The position numbers were made by a program, and so were the translations under genes. A DNA stretch of 39,129 nt from Endomicrobium sp. (GTDB lineage: Bacteria > Elusimicrobiota > Endomicrobiia > Endomicrobiales > Endomicrobiaceae), in the NCBI GenBank assembly GCA_031289585.1, contig JAITPF010000035.1:1-39129 (forward strand). The letters run 5' to 3'. Below the pieces are notes generated by a model. It was not told the DNA's origin and ran no database searches. It worked only from the letters and a program-made list of their open reading frames with translations. This document shows positions 9,137 through 16,313 of this stretch, in pieces; positions within the stretch are counted from its first letter, which is position 1; every line of letters begins with the position of its first letter.

Positions 9137-10820
9137 TAAAAAATTAGTAAAAATTATTGCATTTGTATGTCGTATTATAGATAAAACTTTAAGAAAAACA
9201 TCATTAAACAATACCTTTCATTATCCCAAACCTTCAATTTATTCTTTCTGGCATGGAAATGAATTCCCGATGATGTTGTCTAACCAAAAAAATAATATAG
9301 TCATTATGGTTAGCCTTTCAAAAGATGGGGAACTTCTGTCTCAAATTTTACAAAAATTTGGTTATTTGACAGTCAGAGGATCTTCAACTAAAGGTGGGAA
9401 AAGAGGACTTATAGAAATTATAAGATATGCTCGTAAAGGATATACTCTTGCTTTTGCGGCAGATGGTCCTAGAGGCCCTTATCATAAACTTAAACCTGGA
9501 GTTGTATATACAGCACAAAAAACAGGTATGCCGCTGCTTCCTATAAGCTGTTCACCTAAAAATAAAATTGTGCTTAATAAATCGTGGGATAAGACAATAA
9601 TTCCTCTACCTTTTTCGAAAACAATACAAATTTATGGGGATCCGGTTTATGTTAATGACGGTGATAATATTGAAGAAAAAACAGCTCTTGTGGAAGAAAG
9701 GTTAAATAAGCTGTTTGAATTTACGGGGAAATTTTATTGGGGGAAAAATATTTTAAAATATTTAGAGTATCATCCTGCGCCAAAAATTTTAATAGTTCAA
9801 CCTAGCAGGATTGGCGATATAGTATTTTCTTTACCAGTTCTTGCAGCAATAAAGAAAAGATACCCTAAAGTAAAAATAAGTTGGATTGTGGATGAAAGAT
9901 GTGCTGAAATTTTGGAAGGCAATTTATGTCTTGAAAATATTTTTGTATGGGATAGGAAGCAAATTTCTTTTAAATATTATAAAAATCTGAGAAAGCGCCT
10001 AAGAGAAAAAAAGTTTGATTTAAGCATAGATTTGCATGGACTTGCAAAGTCTGCAATGCTTGTTAAACTTGCAAATGCGAGATTTAAAATAGCATCGTCT
10101 TCTACAAACGGTATGAAAGAGTTCTCATGGCTGGTTTCAAAAGAAATAAAATCTCCTCGAAGATATCATTGTGTAGAACGTCATTTTGAAGTTGCAAAAT
10201 ATTTAGGTTGCAATGATGATATAAATTATCCTATTGCAATTTCAGAAGAAAACTTTAAAAGTGTTCAAATAAAGCTTGTTAATGAAAATATTAATATAAA
10301 AAATATGATAGGAATACATCCTGGTAGTGGTTGGGTTTCAAGAAGATGGGATAGTTATAAATTTGCGTGTCTTGCCAGAAAATTGAAAACAGAATTAAGT
10401 ACAGATATTGTTCTTGTAGGAGGAAAAGAAGGCGGAACGAGCGAAAAAGGTTTAAATGAAGAAATAATTGCAAATGCTGGTGTTAAAATAGCTAATATGA
10501 GTGGAAAATTTACGTTAAAAGAATTATGTGCTTTCTTAAAAATGTGTAAAGTGTTTGTTGGAAACGAAGCTGGTCCTATGCATATTGCAACGGCACTAAA
10601 TACGCAGGCTGTAGCAATTTTGGGACCTACAAATGCAAAACGTACCGGACCATATAAGGGCAATACAAAAATTATACAGCATCAAGTGGACTGCCAGCCA
10701 TGCAGAAATAGAAATTGTAAAGAAGTAATATGTATGCGCAGTATAACTGTTTTAGAAGTTTTTGAAGAAGTAAAAAAGAAATATCAATTAAATTATAATA
10801 TGTTCATGATGAACGCATGA
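9129..10820 (+). CDS. Fusion: DUF374 acyltransferase-like domain + heptosyltransferase (GT9)
   Basis: One 563-residue frame holds two proteins usually made separately. Residues 1-205 match the DUF374 lysophospholipid-acyltransferase-like family: YSFWHGNEF at 38-46, VSLSKDGELL, TVRGSSTKGGKRGL at 81-94 and ADGPRGPYHKLKPGVV at 111-126. Residues 218-550 are a family 9 heptosyltransferase: ILIVQPSRIGDIVFSLPVL at 220-238, a nucleotide-sugar domain with IHPGSGWVSRRW, then FVGNEAGPMHIATAL and ILGPTNAKRTGPY. It probably extends the lipid A-Kdo core made by KdtA, whose gene it overlaps by 8 bases; the acyl donor and acceptor are unknown. No stop or frameshift separates the halves. This is the last gene of the segment. 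Confidence 0.9.
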   Translation: MRSKKLVKIIAFVCRIIDKTLRKTSLNNTFHYPKPSIYSFWHGNEFPMMLSNQKNNIVIMVSLSKDGELLSQILQKFGYLTVRGSSTKGGKRGLIEIIRYARKGYTLAFAADGPRGPYHKLKPGVVYTAQKTGMPLLPISCSPKNKIVLNKSWDKTIIPLPFSKTIQIYGDPVYVNDGDNIEEKTALVEERLNKLFEFTGKFYWGKNILKYLEYHPAPKILIVQPSRIGDIVFSLPVLAAIKKRYPKVKISWIVDERCAEILEGNLCLENIFVWDRKQISFKYYKNLRKRLREKKFDLSIDLHGLAKSAMLVKLANARFKIASSSTNGMKEFSWLVSKEIKSPRRYHCVERHFEVAKYLGCNDDINYPIAISEENFKSVQIKLVNENINIKNMIGIHPGSGWVSRRWDSYKFACLARKLKTELSTDIVLVGGKEGGTSEKGLNEEIIANAGVKIANMSGKFTLKELCAFLKMCKVFVGNEAGPMHIATALNTQAVAILGPTNAKRTGPYKGNTKIIQHQVDCQPCRNRNCKEVICMRSITVLEVFEEVKKKYQLNYNMFMMNA

Positions 10821-11023
10821 AAACTTTAGTTATCAACTCAATCCAGTTTAAAAGGGCTACAATTGCTTTATCGGCTTTGCCAATTCAAAACATGGATTTC
10901 TGTAGGAGTTTTCCCTCGAATGTTCTTATTGGGAGCAGGAATGATCCGGCAAAAGAGTGAATTTCTGCAGAAGGAGTTTATCCTCGAATATCCTCTGGGG
11001 TAGGAATGACATCTTATTTTGTT

Positions 11024-11134
11024 GTCATTGCGCACTGCCAAAGGCAATGAGGGTAGGGACAGAGTCCCGATGAAGCAAATATATGTTGTTGAAAGAGAAA
11101 GATTGCCACGATTGCTACGCAATCTCGCAATGAC
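11024..11134. repeat. Element with GTCATTGCG / CGCAATGAC ends, copy 3
   Basis: GTCATTGCGCA at 11024 and CTCGCAATGAC at 11124-11134 bound a 111-base unit that includes GATTGCCACG and GCTACGCAATC. It is longer than the copies near mutL because an extra GCCAAAGGC hairpin lies inside. Confidence 0.6.
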
Positions 11135-11282
11135 AACGAAAAGTATGGATTCCAACAAATATTCATTTTACATATTGAGTTAGAAGGAAAAAGCTGACTT
11201 AAGGTTTAATTTAATTGTATAGGTTTTTTTAATTTTAAATCTTAGTTTCGCAAGAAGTCTATTGTCTTTTACTATACAACAA

Positions 11283-11313
11283 GCAGCCTCCAGAATTCCT
11301 AACTGGAGACTGC
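11283..11313 (-). terminator. Stem-loop, possible weak terminator
   Basis: GCAGCCTCCAG at 11283-11293 and CTGGAGACTGC at 11303-11313 form an 11-pair stem with a 9-base loop. On the minus-strand RNA the single mismatch becomes a G-U pair, so the full stem forms. It lies about 155 bases beyond the stop of the minus-strand gene at 11469. The following bases are only mildly T-rich, so terminator function is uncertain. Confidence 0.35.
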
Positions 11314-11468
11314 CACTTTTCTAATTTATCAAAGTTATGAATACAAAATATCGAGCAATCTTATTTATAAACTAAATAGAAAGCTTCGCATATAAACACT
11401 ACTATGTTGTTCCTTTCTTCTATTAGCCTTTTGTATGTTTTCATTCCTTCATTTTACTAATTCTTCTT

Positions 11469-11891
11469 TTACAAGTGTTGCGTTAGCAACTTGAATTCAC
11501 CTGCTTCTATAACCGTACTGTTTTTATAATCGGGAAAATCGCAAGTACAAGTATATTTTATAGGGTTATTACACATTTCCTTTAACCAGGATTCTATATC
11601 AACCATAGTTTTACTATCGCATAAATAATTTTTCCCTAGCTCGCCAATAATAATTCTAGCAATAGGTATAGCAGGTGCAGCTGGAGCTGCTACAAAATAT
11701 ACAGCACAACTAATACCAATTTTACATACTGGCTTAGGTAACTTAGCTAACGAAAGACAAAAATCATTCTTCCAATAATCAGGATTTTTCTTACACTCAC
11801 ACTCATTGGATTTCATTTTTGTTCCAAATGAAAATGTCGGCAATGCGCCGATTATGGATATCACAACTATAATCGAAAATAATTTTTTCAC
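11469..11891 (-). CDS. Small secreted cysteine-rich protein, function unknown
   Basis: I do not recognise the family. The 140-residue product begins with a clear signal peptide (MKKLFSIIVVISIIGALPTFSFG) and the mature part has eight cysteines (ECEC, FC, VC, SC, LC, MC, CTC region), fit for disulfides outside the cytoplasm. A hydrophobic Ala/Pro-rich stretch (AVYFVAAPAAPAIPIARIII) sits mid-protein. The start is GTG at 11891. A perfect AAAGGAGGT lies about 25 bases upstream, too far, and points to a TTG in another frame; see findings. It is flanked on both sides by repeat blocks. Confidence 0.6.
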   Translation of the reverse strand: MKKLFSIIVVISIIGALPTFSFGTKMKSNECECKKNPDYWKNDFCLSLAKLPKPVCKIGISCAVYFVAAPAAPAIPIARIIIGELGKNYLCDSKTMVDIESWLKEMCNNPIKYTCTCDFPDYKNSTVIEAGEFKLLTQHL

Positions 11892-12668
11892 TGCATTTAT
11901 AATGCTGTTTCAACAATTTTACCTCCTTTGATAGTTAGAAAAGTGTAAAAATAAGTCGTCAATTGCACACTGACTAAGGCTGCGAGATTAAGATATTTGA
12001 GGATACATATTAACTTCGTTGTTTTATTCTTGTGAAAATGGATACCCGATAAAAAACATTCGGGTATGACACTCTTGTCGTGTCATTCCTTCCGATAAAA
12101 GACATCCGAGGGAAACTTCAGCAGGAATTCATTCTTTTGTCGTGTCATTCCCGCGCATGCGGGAATCCATGTTAACTAACATCTTACGACAACTTGGATA
12201 CCTCATTGTCACGGGTATGACATGGTACTTATGATATTGGCGTCATTGTCAGGACCGAAGAGCTGGGCAATCTTTTCTTTTGTTCTTGTTTATCTGCGGA
12301 GCAATCGTGGTAATCTTTTCTTTATTAACAACACAGATTGCTTCGTCGAGAGTTTGTCCTTTTTCCCGCAATAACAATGGAAATTCTATGACTTTGTCAT
12401 ACTCATGAAATTAATCTTTTGATCTTAATTTATAAAATTAATATCCCGTTATTTAACAAATGTAATTTTAATATAAAAAGAATGTAAAGAAACATAAAGA
12501 TGTGAATTTTTTGTGAAATCTTTTTCTCTTTTGAACAAACACATATGAAAAAGTATTTAGCAGTAAACATCCGTCTTGCAGTATTGATGAAAGTTTTAAA
12601 ACAGACTGCTTCCAAGGCGTAAGCCTGTAGAACTTTACTTTTATAACTCATTCGCAACATTTATCATG
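11892..12668. repeat. Repeat block between secreted-protein gene and ATPase gene
   Basis: About 780 bases without a convincing gene; a 76-codon minus-strand frame at 12430-12660 has no ribosome site and odd composition, and I do not call it. There is an inverted repeat ATACCCGA...TCGGGTAT at 12043-12068, a perfect palindrome ATTCCCGC-GCAT-GCGGGAAT at 12147-12166, a decayed GTCATTGTC...GCAATCTTTTCTT unit near 12240-12370, and a GGCGTAAGCCTGTAG piece near 12619 that matches the CTACGGGCGTAAGCCCGTAG palindrome near 22833. Confidence 0.65.
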
Positions 12669-13799
12669 TTATATTACAAACTCAAACCAATTGTTTTTGT
12701 TTATTGTTTTAAAAACTTGTGGTTTATATTGTTCAATAAAATGTTTTGGTAATTTGATATTTTCTTTGCTATATTTAAACTCATACCCATCTAGTTTACC
12801 ATTATACTCTTCTATATAATCTACCTCTTCTCCTTCGTAAGTTCTGTAAAAATATTGATTTACAAATCTATCTAGTATTTGGTTTAGTTTTCTTTTCTCA
12901 ACTATACAAAAATTCTCCCACAAAGCACCAACATCAGCTCTTAAACTTAACGGAGCAAAAGATTGTATAAGCGCATTCCTTATCCCCAAATCGTAAAAAT
13001 ATATCTTTATAGATTTAGAAATTTCGTTTCTTTTATTTCTATTAAAAGCATGTAATTTAAAAATTACAAAACTTTTTTCAAGAATATCTATGTATTTTAT
13101 CACTGTAATCCTGTTCATTCCTAATTTTTGTCCTATTTCATTATAGGATACTTCATTGCCTACTTGTAAAGCTAAAAGCTGAAGTAATTCTGTCAACTGG
13201 TGAGGATTTTTAATATTTTCATACATAAAAATATCTTTATATAAATAGTTACCTGCTAAAAGATTTAATAATCTTTCAGCTTCATTTTTACTGGCATTAA
13301 AAATTTCAGGATAACAACCTGTTGTTAAAATATGATCAAGTTCTCCTGTGGCATTGATAAAACTGGTGTTATTTTTTAACTCTCGAATTGAAAAGGGATA
13401 CAAAATAAAAGAAATCGCGCGTCCTGTAAGCGGTTCGGACAACTTATTTGCCAAATCAAAACTTGAAGAACCTGTCGCAATTACTTTAACATCCGGCATT
13501 GTGTCAGATATAATTTTCAGCGTTTTTCCAATATCTTTTACTGTTTGTGCTTCATCTAAAATAATAAGCTTGTTTTCCCCTATCATATAACGTAAAGCAT
13601 TATCGCTTGAAATTTCAAAAAATTTCTTTACATCAAAAAGTTCGCAGTTAAAATACTGAATTTTAAATGTTTTTGAATATTTCTCTAAGATTTGTTTACA
13701 AAGAGTTGTTTTACCTACTTGTCTTGCACCATAGAGAAGTATTATCTTACTTTTATTGAGCCACTTTTCAATTGCTTCTTGCAAATCTCTTCTAAACAT
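12669..13799 (-). CDS. AAA ATPase with DUF4143 C-terminal domain
   Basis: A 376-residue protein of the widespread single-protein AAA_14/DUF4143 family found in accessory regions of bacteria and archaea. Walker A is GARQVGKTT at 24-32, Walker B LIILDEAQ at 78-85 and a sensor-like ATGSSSFDL near 107-115. A winged-helix part follows (EVSYNEIGQKLGMNRITVIKYIDILEKSFVI), then the DUF4143 nuclease-like fold with LRADVGALWENFCIVEKRK and EVDYIEEYNG.LDGYEFKYS, which keeps the D/E-x-K pattern of PD-(D/E)XK enzymes. It is intact. The family's role is not settled. Upstream bases carry repeated ATACCA boxes (13830-13878). Confidence 0.85.
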   Translation of the reverse strand: MFRRDLQEAIEKWLNKSKIILLYGARQVGKTTLCKQILEKYSKTFKIQYFNCELFDVKKFFEISSDNALRYMIGENKLIILDEAQTVKDIGKTLKIISDTMPDVKVIATGSSSFDLANKLSEPLTGRAISFILYPFSIRELKNNTSFINATGELDHILTTGCYPEIFNASKNEAERLLNLLAGNYLYKDIFMYENIKNPHQLTELLQLLALQVGNEVSYNEIGQKLGMNRITVIKYIDILEKSFVIFKLHAFNRNKRNEISKSIKIYFYDLGIRNALIQSFAPLSLRADVGALWENFCIVEKRKLNQILDRFVNQYFYRTYEGEEVDYIEEYNGKLDGYEFKYSKENIKLPKHFIEQYKPQVFKTINKNNWFEFVI

Positions 13800-13824
13800 T
13801 ATCCATTCCTATCATAAAAATAAT

Positions 13825-13878
13825 ATTATAATACCATTTTTTATATTAATTGTAATATCACAATACCATTTTTGGTAT
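13825..13878 (-). promoter_or_regulatory. Candidate promoter with repeated operator boxes for the DUF4143 ATPase
   Basis: On the minus strand a consensus -10 TATAAT occupies 13830-13825, about 25 bases before the ATG at 13799, with AGGAA as a modest ribosome site. AATACCATTTTT occurs twice, at 13830-13841 and 13862-13873, 32 bases (about three helical turns) apart. The second copy is half of an inverted repeat ATACCA-TTTT-TGGTAT at 13863-13878. This looks like a repressor site next to the promoter. No -35 is clear. Confidence 0.45.
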
Positions 13879-13912
13879 GGTAATGTCAATTTTTACTCCC
13901 AAATAGATACTA

Positions 13913-14036
13913 CGACAAACGCATGAAAAAAAGTTATCAATAACAATATTTTAACTGGTTAAGCTTTTTCGCAATTAATGAAAAAACAGCAGCAACTACA
14001 AGAGGAAAATCTATTAGGTTTTTCATGCGTTTGTCG
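13913..14036. repeat. 18-base perfect inverted repeat around an 88-base core
   Basis: The 18 bases at 13913-13930 (CGACAAACGCATGAAAAA) return in inverted form at 14019-14036. The core, read on the minus strand from the ATG at 14026 within the arm to a TGA at 13937, gives a 29-codon frame beginning MKNLIDFPLVVAAVF, which resembles the start of a membrane protein cut short. It could be a small non-autonomous mobile element or the scar of one. Confidence 0.5.
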
Positions 14037-14049
14037 ACTACTACCCCCT

Positions 14050-14397
14050 CTACTCTTGTTTTGATCTTTTGTCACCAAGTACATCTTGAGCTTTAGCATG
14101 GATCTTGGCAATAAAATCAGCGCTATTTTTGACGATATCGCGAATATTTTGTAGCCTGGTGAGGAAAAAGTAAGCAAACATGCGATCCATGTGACGGGGG
14201 GTAGTATGCATGCCAATGTGTATGTGTATGGTAACCAAATCTTCAGCAATAATACCAGCAATAGCGTCAATATCCTCAATAATATCAGAAAGAGTATCTT
14301 TGCTATCCTCATTAAAACCGGTAACAATATCAACATATTCTTGGCTACCACCATGCGCAACAAAAGCCAGTACACAAATTGATAAACCTACTACCAT
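14050..14397 (-). CDS. Small secreted or membrane-anchored protein, function unknown
   Basis: Family not recognised. From the ATG at 14397 the product has 115 residues: a hydrophobic leader (MVVGLSICVLAFVAHGG), an acidic helical stretch (EDSKDTLSDIIEDIDAIAGIIAEDL), His-rich HIHIGMHTTPRHMDRM, and a helical C-terminus (LQNIRDIVKNSADFIAKIHAKAQDVL). The frame stays open upstream to a TTG at 14460. A GGAGG site lies there with an ATG seven bases on, but that ATG is one frame off and hits a stop after six codons. The gene may have lost its true start by a one-base indel. Its composition and position in debris suggest an accessory gene. Confidence 0.5.
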   Translation of the reverse strand: MVVGLSICVLAFVAHGGSQEYVDIVTGFNEDSKDTLSDIIEDIDAIAGIIAEDLVTIHIHIGMHTTPRHMDRMFAYFFLTRLQNIRDIVKNSADFIAKIHAKAQDVLGDKRSKQE

Positions 14398-14460
14398 ACT
14401 TAATAGTCTCTTATCTTGTCTTATTTTCCATTTACTTTTTCCTCCAATGATAAAAACCAA

Positions 14461-15120
14461 ATATAGATTTAAGAATCTACTTTAATTTTTAAATTAGTTT
14501 TTTTGCTATTTCTTTATTCCAATACTCAATTGTTGAAATTGGCAAATCCAAAACCGTTTTTTTATATCCTCCTCTTTTTTTTCAATTTAACTTCTACTTC
14601 TCTTCCTAAAACTTTTTTCCTCCTTTTATTTCAATATTTAATGCTCCTACCATCAAAGACATTTTGTTATTTCCTGTCTTTTATCATAGTATAAACCTTA
14701 GCCTTTAAAGCAATTCTATTAGAACTTTCAACTTAGTCACTTCCTTTAAATTGGATGCTTATTTGCACAGACATGACTCCAAAACTTACATTTTTATTGC
14801 TTTGCCTTTTTATTTTTGGACAAAATGAAACACTGCATCCTTGATTAACTTCACAAGAGATTAAGAGTAGTAGCTGAGGGAAATGTTAAGAAAATATATA
14901 CATAAGCACTAATCGAATTTATACCATGTCGTTGCAGTTGATATAAAGCCACACCACTTAGGACGTGCTTACAATTTCACTGGAATAAGTATTTCGAAAG
15001 TATTTGTTGAAGTGACTCTTTTAGAGGTATTTAGATAAGATTTGTCTTGTCTCCCATTATGTCTAATCATTATTGCACAATAGTTGTTTCACACTTTTAA
15101 CTTATTTAATCTTATAAATT
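14461..15120. other. Gene debris upstream of dprA
   Basis: About 660 bases with no intact gene. On the minus strand, near 14510-14660, short frames translate to KKTVLDLPISTIEYWNKEIAKK and are broken by stops and probable indels in A-runs, with AAAGGAGG just upstream, so this looks like a dead gene. Near 14960-15070, also minus, a 33-codon frame (IRHNGRQDKSYLNTSKRV, then FEILIP) vaguely recalls the NGxxxKxLxTS...IPRDRNG region of IS256-type transposases. Neither can be named with assurance. Confidence 0.35.
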
Positions 15121-15127
15121 TTCTTTA

Positions 15128-15167
15128 TTACTGTCAATTTTTTCAAACAAATTTACTGTCAATTTTT
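15128..15167. repeat. Direct repeat pair upstream of dprA
   Basis: TTACTGTCAATTTTT occurs at 15128-15142 and again at 15153-15167, 25 bases apart. On the opposite strand each copy contains TTGACA, so the pair could also serve as -35 boxes for minus-strand transcription. They adjoin the palindrome in the dprA promoter. Confidence 0.55.
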
Positions 15168-15195
15168 GACAAATTGTTAACAATTTGTTTACAAT
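15166..15195 (+). promoter_or_regulatory. dprA promoter with a 20-base palindrome in the spacer
   Basis: Consensus -35 TTGACA (15166-15171), an 18-base spacer and -10 TACAAT (15190-15195) place the transcription start at about 15202, two bases before the dprA ATG, so the mRNA would be nearly leaderless; there is no ribosome site. The perfect palindrome ACAAATTGTTAACAATTTGT fills 15169-15188, overlapping the -35 and covering the spacer: a classical repressor position. Confidence 0.6.
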
Positions 15196-15203
15196 AGCTC
15201 ACA

Positions 15204-16298
15204 ATGAACGAAAAAGATTTGTCTTTATTTAACCTTCTTTTGGCAACAGATATCGGTGCGGTAAGATTTTTTAGACTGCTCGACAAATTCGGCGATGTAG
15301 AATCAATCCTCAAGACATCTAAGAAAGATCTTATGTCAGTTGACGGTATAGGTTCAGTAATTGCCGACGCAGTTCATAACGTTCCAAATTCTAATAAAGC
15401 TGAAAAAGAACTTGAATCTGCAATAAAAAATAATATAAAGATTGTTCTCTACAACAACAACGATTATCCAAAATCTTTAAGAAATTTCTCCGATAAACCG
15501 CTTGTTCTTTATATAAAAGGCAGCATTTTAGAAAGAGATTTTGATTCTATATCAATAATTGGATCAAGAAAAATAAGCAATTATGGAAAAACTGTTACTT
15601 CAGAATTTGCATCTTATTTTGCAAAAAAAGCAATAACAATAGTTTCAGGTCTTGCAAGAGGTGTTGATACTCAAGCGCATATTACGGCTTTGGAAAACAA
15701 ATCAAGAACCATAGCCGTTTTAGGCAATGGACTGCTTGTAAATTATCCTCCTGAAAATATAAAACTACAGGAAAAAGTTGCGCATTGTGGTGCAGTCATA
15801 AGCGAATTCCCGCTTAAGCAAAAGCCCGATAGAGGAACTTTTCCTAGAAGAAACAGAATAATTGCAGGACTTTCTAAAGTAACTTTGATTACAGAAGCAG
15901 CTCTTGGAAGCGGAGCTGTAATAACGGCAAGATTTTGTGGCGAATATGGAAAAGATGTTTTTGCAGTGCCGGGGAATATATACTCAAATGTATCAAAAGG
16001 AACAAATTTACTTTTACAAAACGGTGCTTTTGTTGCGTTAAGTCCGAGCGATATGGCAAGCCATCTTGAGTGGATTCCTAAAGACAATGTTTCAGAAAAA
16101 AGTAAATTTTCAACTCTTGATAAACTTGAATTGGGAATTCTTAATTTGATAGAAAATGATAGTGCTGGACTACCGTCAGATTTAATTGCAAAAAAATTGA
16201 ATATCGAAATTTCAAAAACAGCGCTTGCACTTTTAAAACTTGAAGTAAACGGGCTTATAAAAACAACTCCGGGACAAATATATATAAGAGTGTACTAG
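15204..16298 (+). CDS. dprA: DNA-processing protein DprA
   Basis: DprA (Smf) binds incoming single-stranded DNA during natural transformation and loads RecA; it also occurs in bacteria not known to be competent. At 364 residues it has family length. An N-terminal helix-hairpin-helix-like part (VDGIGSVIADAV) precedes the Rossmann core: GSRKISNYGK near 113-122, SGLARGVDTQAH near 149-160, VLGNGLLVNYPPEN, the FPRRNRIIAGLS motif, EAALGSGAVITARF and VFAVPGNI, then SKGTNLLLQNGA. A winged-helix C-terminus (about 300-364) is present. topA begins 15 bases after its stop. It is intact, while the DNA just upstream is decayed. Confidence 0.96.
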   Translation: MNEKDLSLFNLLLATDIGAVRFFRLLDKFGDVESILKTSKKDLMSVDGIGSVIADAVHNVPNSNKAEKELESAIKNNIKIVLYNNNDYPKSLRNFSDKPLVLYIKGSILERDFDSISIIGSRKISNYGKTVTSEFASYFAKKAITIVSGLARGVDTQAHITALENKSRTIAVLGNGLLVNYPPENIKLQEKVAHCGAVISEFPLKQKPDRGTFPRRNRIIAGLSKVTLITEAALGSGAVITARFCGEYGKDVFAVPGNIYSNVSKGTNLLLQNGAFVALSPSDMASHLEWIPKDNVSEKSKFSTLDKLELGILNLIENDSAGLPSDLIAKKLNIEISKTALALLKLEVNGLIKTTPGQIYIRVY

Positions 16299-16313
16299 TA
16301 GAGGAGTAAAATA

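Larger units (their letters stand above)
10821..11468. repeat. Repeat-rich convergent spacer
   Basis: No gene seen in 650 bases between a plus-strand and a minus-strand gene. At 10888-11010 there are decayed copies of the GTGGATTTC...TCGAATGTC...GGGAATGA unit. At 11024-11134 there is a copy of the element bounded by GTCATTGCG and CTCGCAATGAC. From 11160 to 11282 the sequence is plain AT-rich DNA. The hairpin at 11283-11313 is listed separately. Confidence 0.65.

Noticed and set aside
10806-10835. Similarity of AACGCATGAAAA...AGTTATCAA at the end of the fusion gene to 13918-13940
   Set aside because: Only about 20 matched bases with a gap in AT-rich DNA; could be chance.
12430-12660. 76-codon minus-strand frame before the ATPase's downstream edge
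   Set aside because: No ribosome site, begins inside the GGCGTAAGCC repeat piece, and has no recognisable protein character.
13959-14375. Long minus-strand frame rich in Leu overlapping the 14050-14397 gene
   Set aside because: It is the shifted frame of that gene; the run of Leu/Ile and a Cys-Ser-rich end look like a frame artefact.
14960-15070. IS256-type transposase fragment
   Set aside because: Only ~30 residues with weak resemblance and stops on both sides; mentioned as debris but not called.
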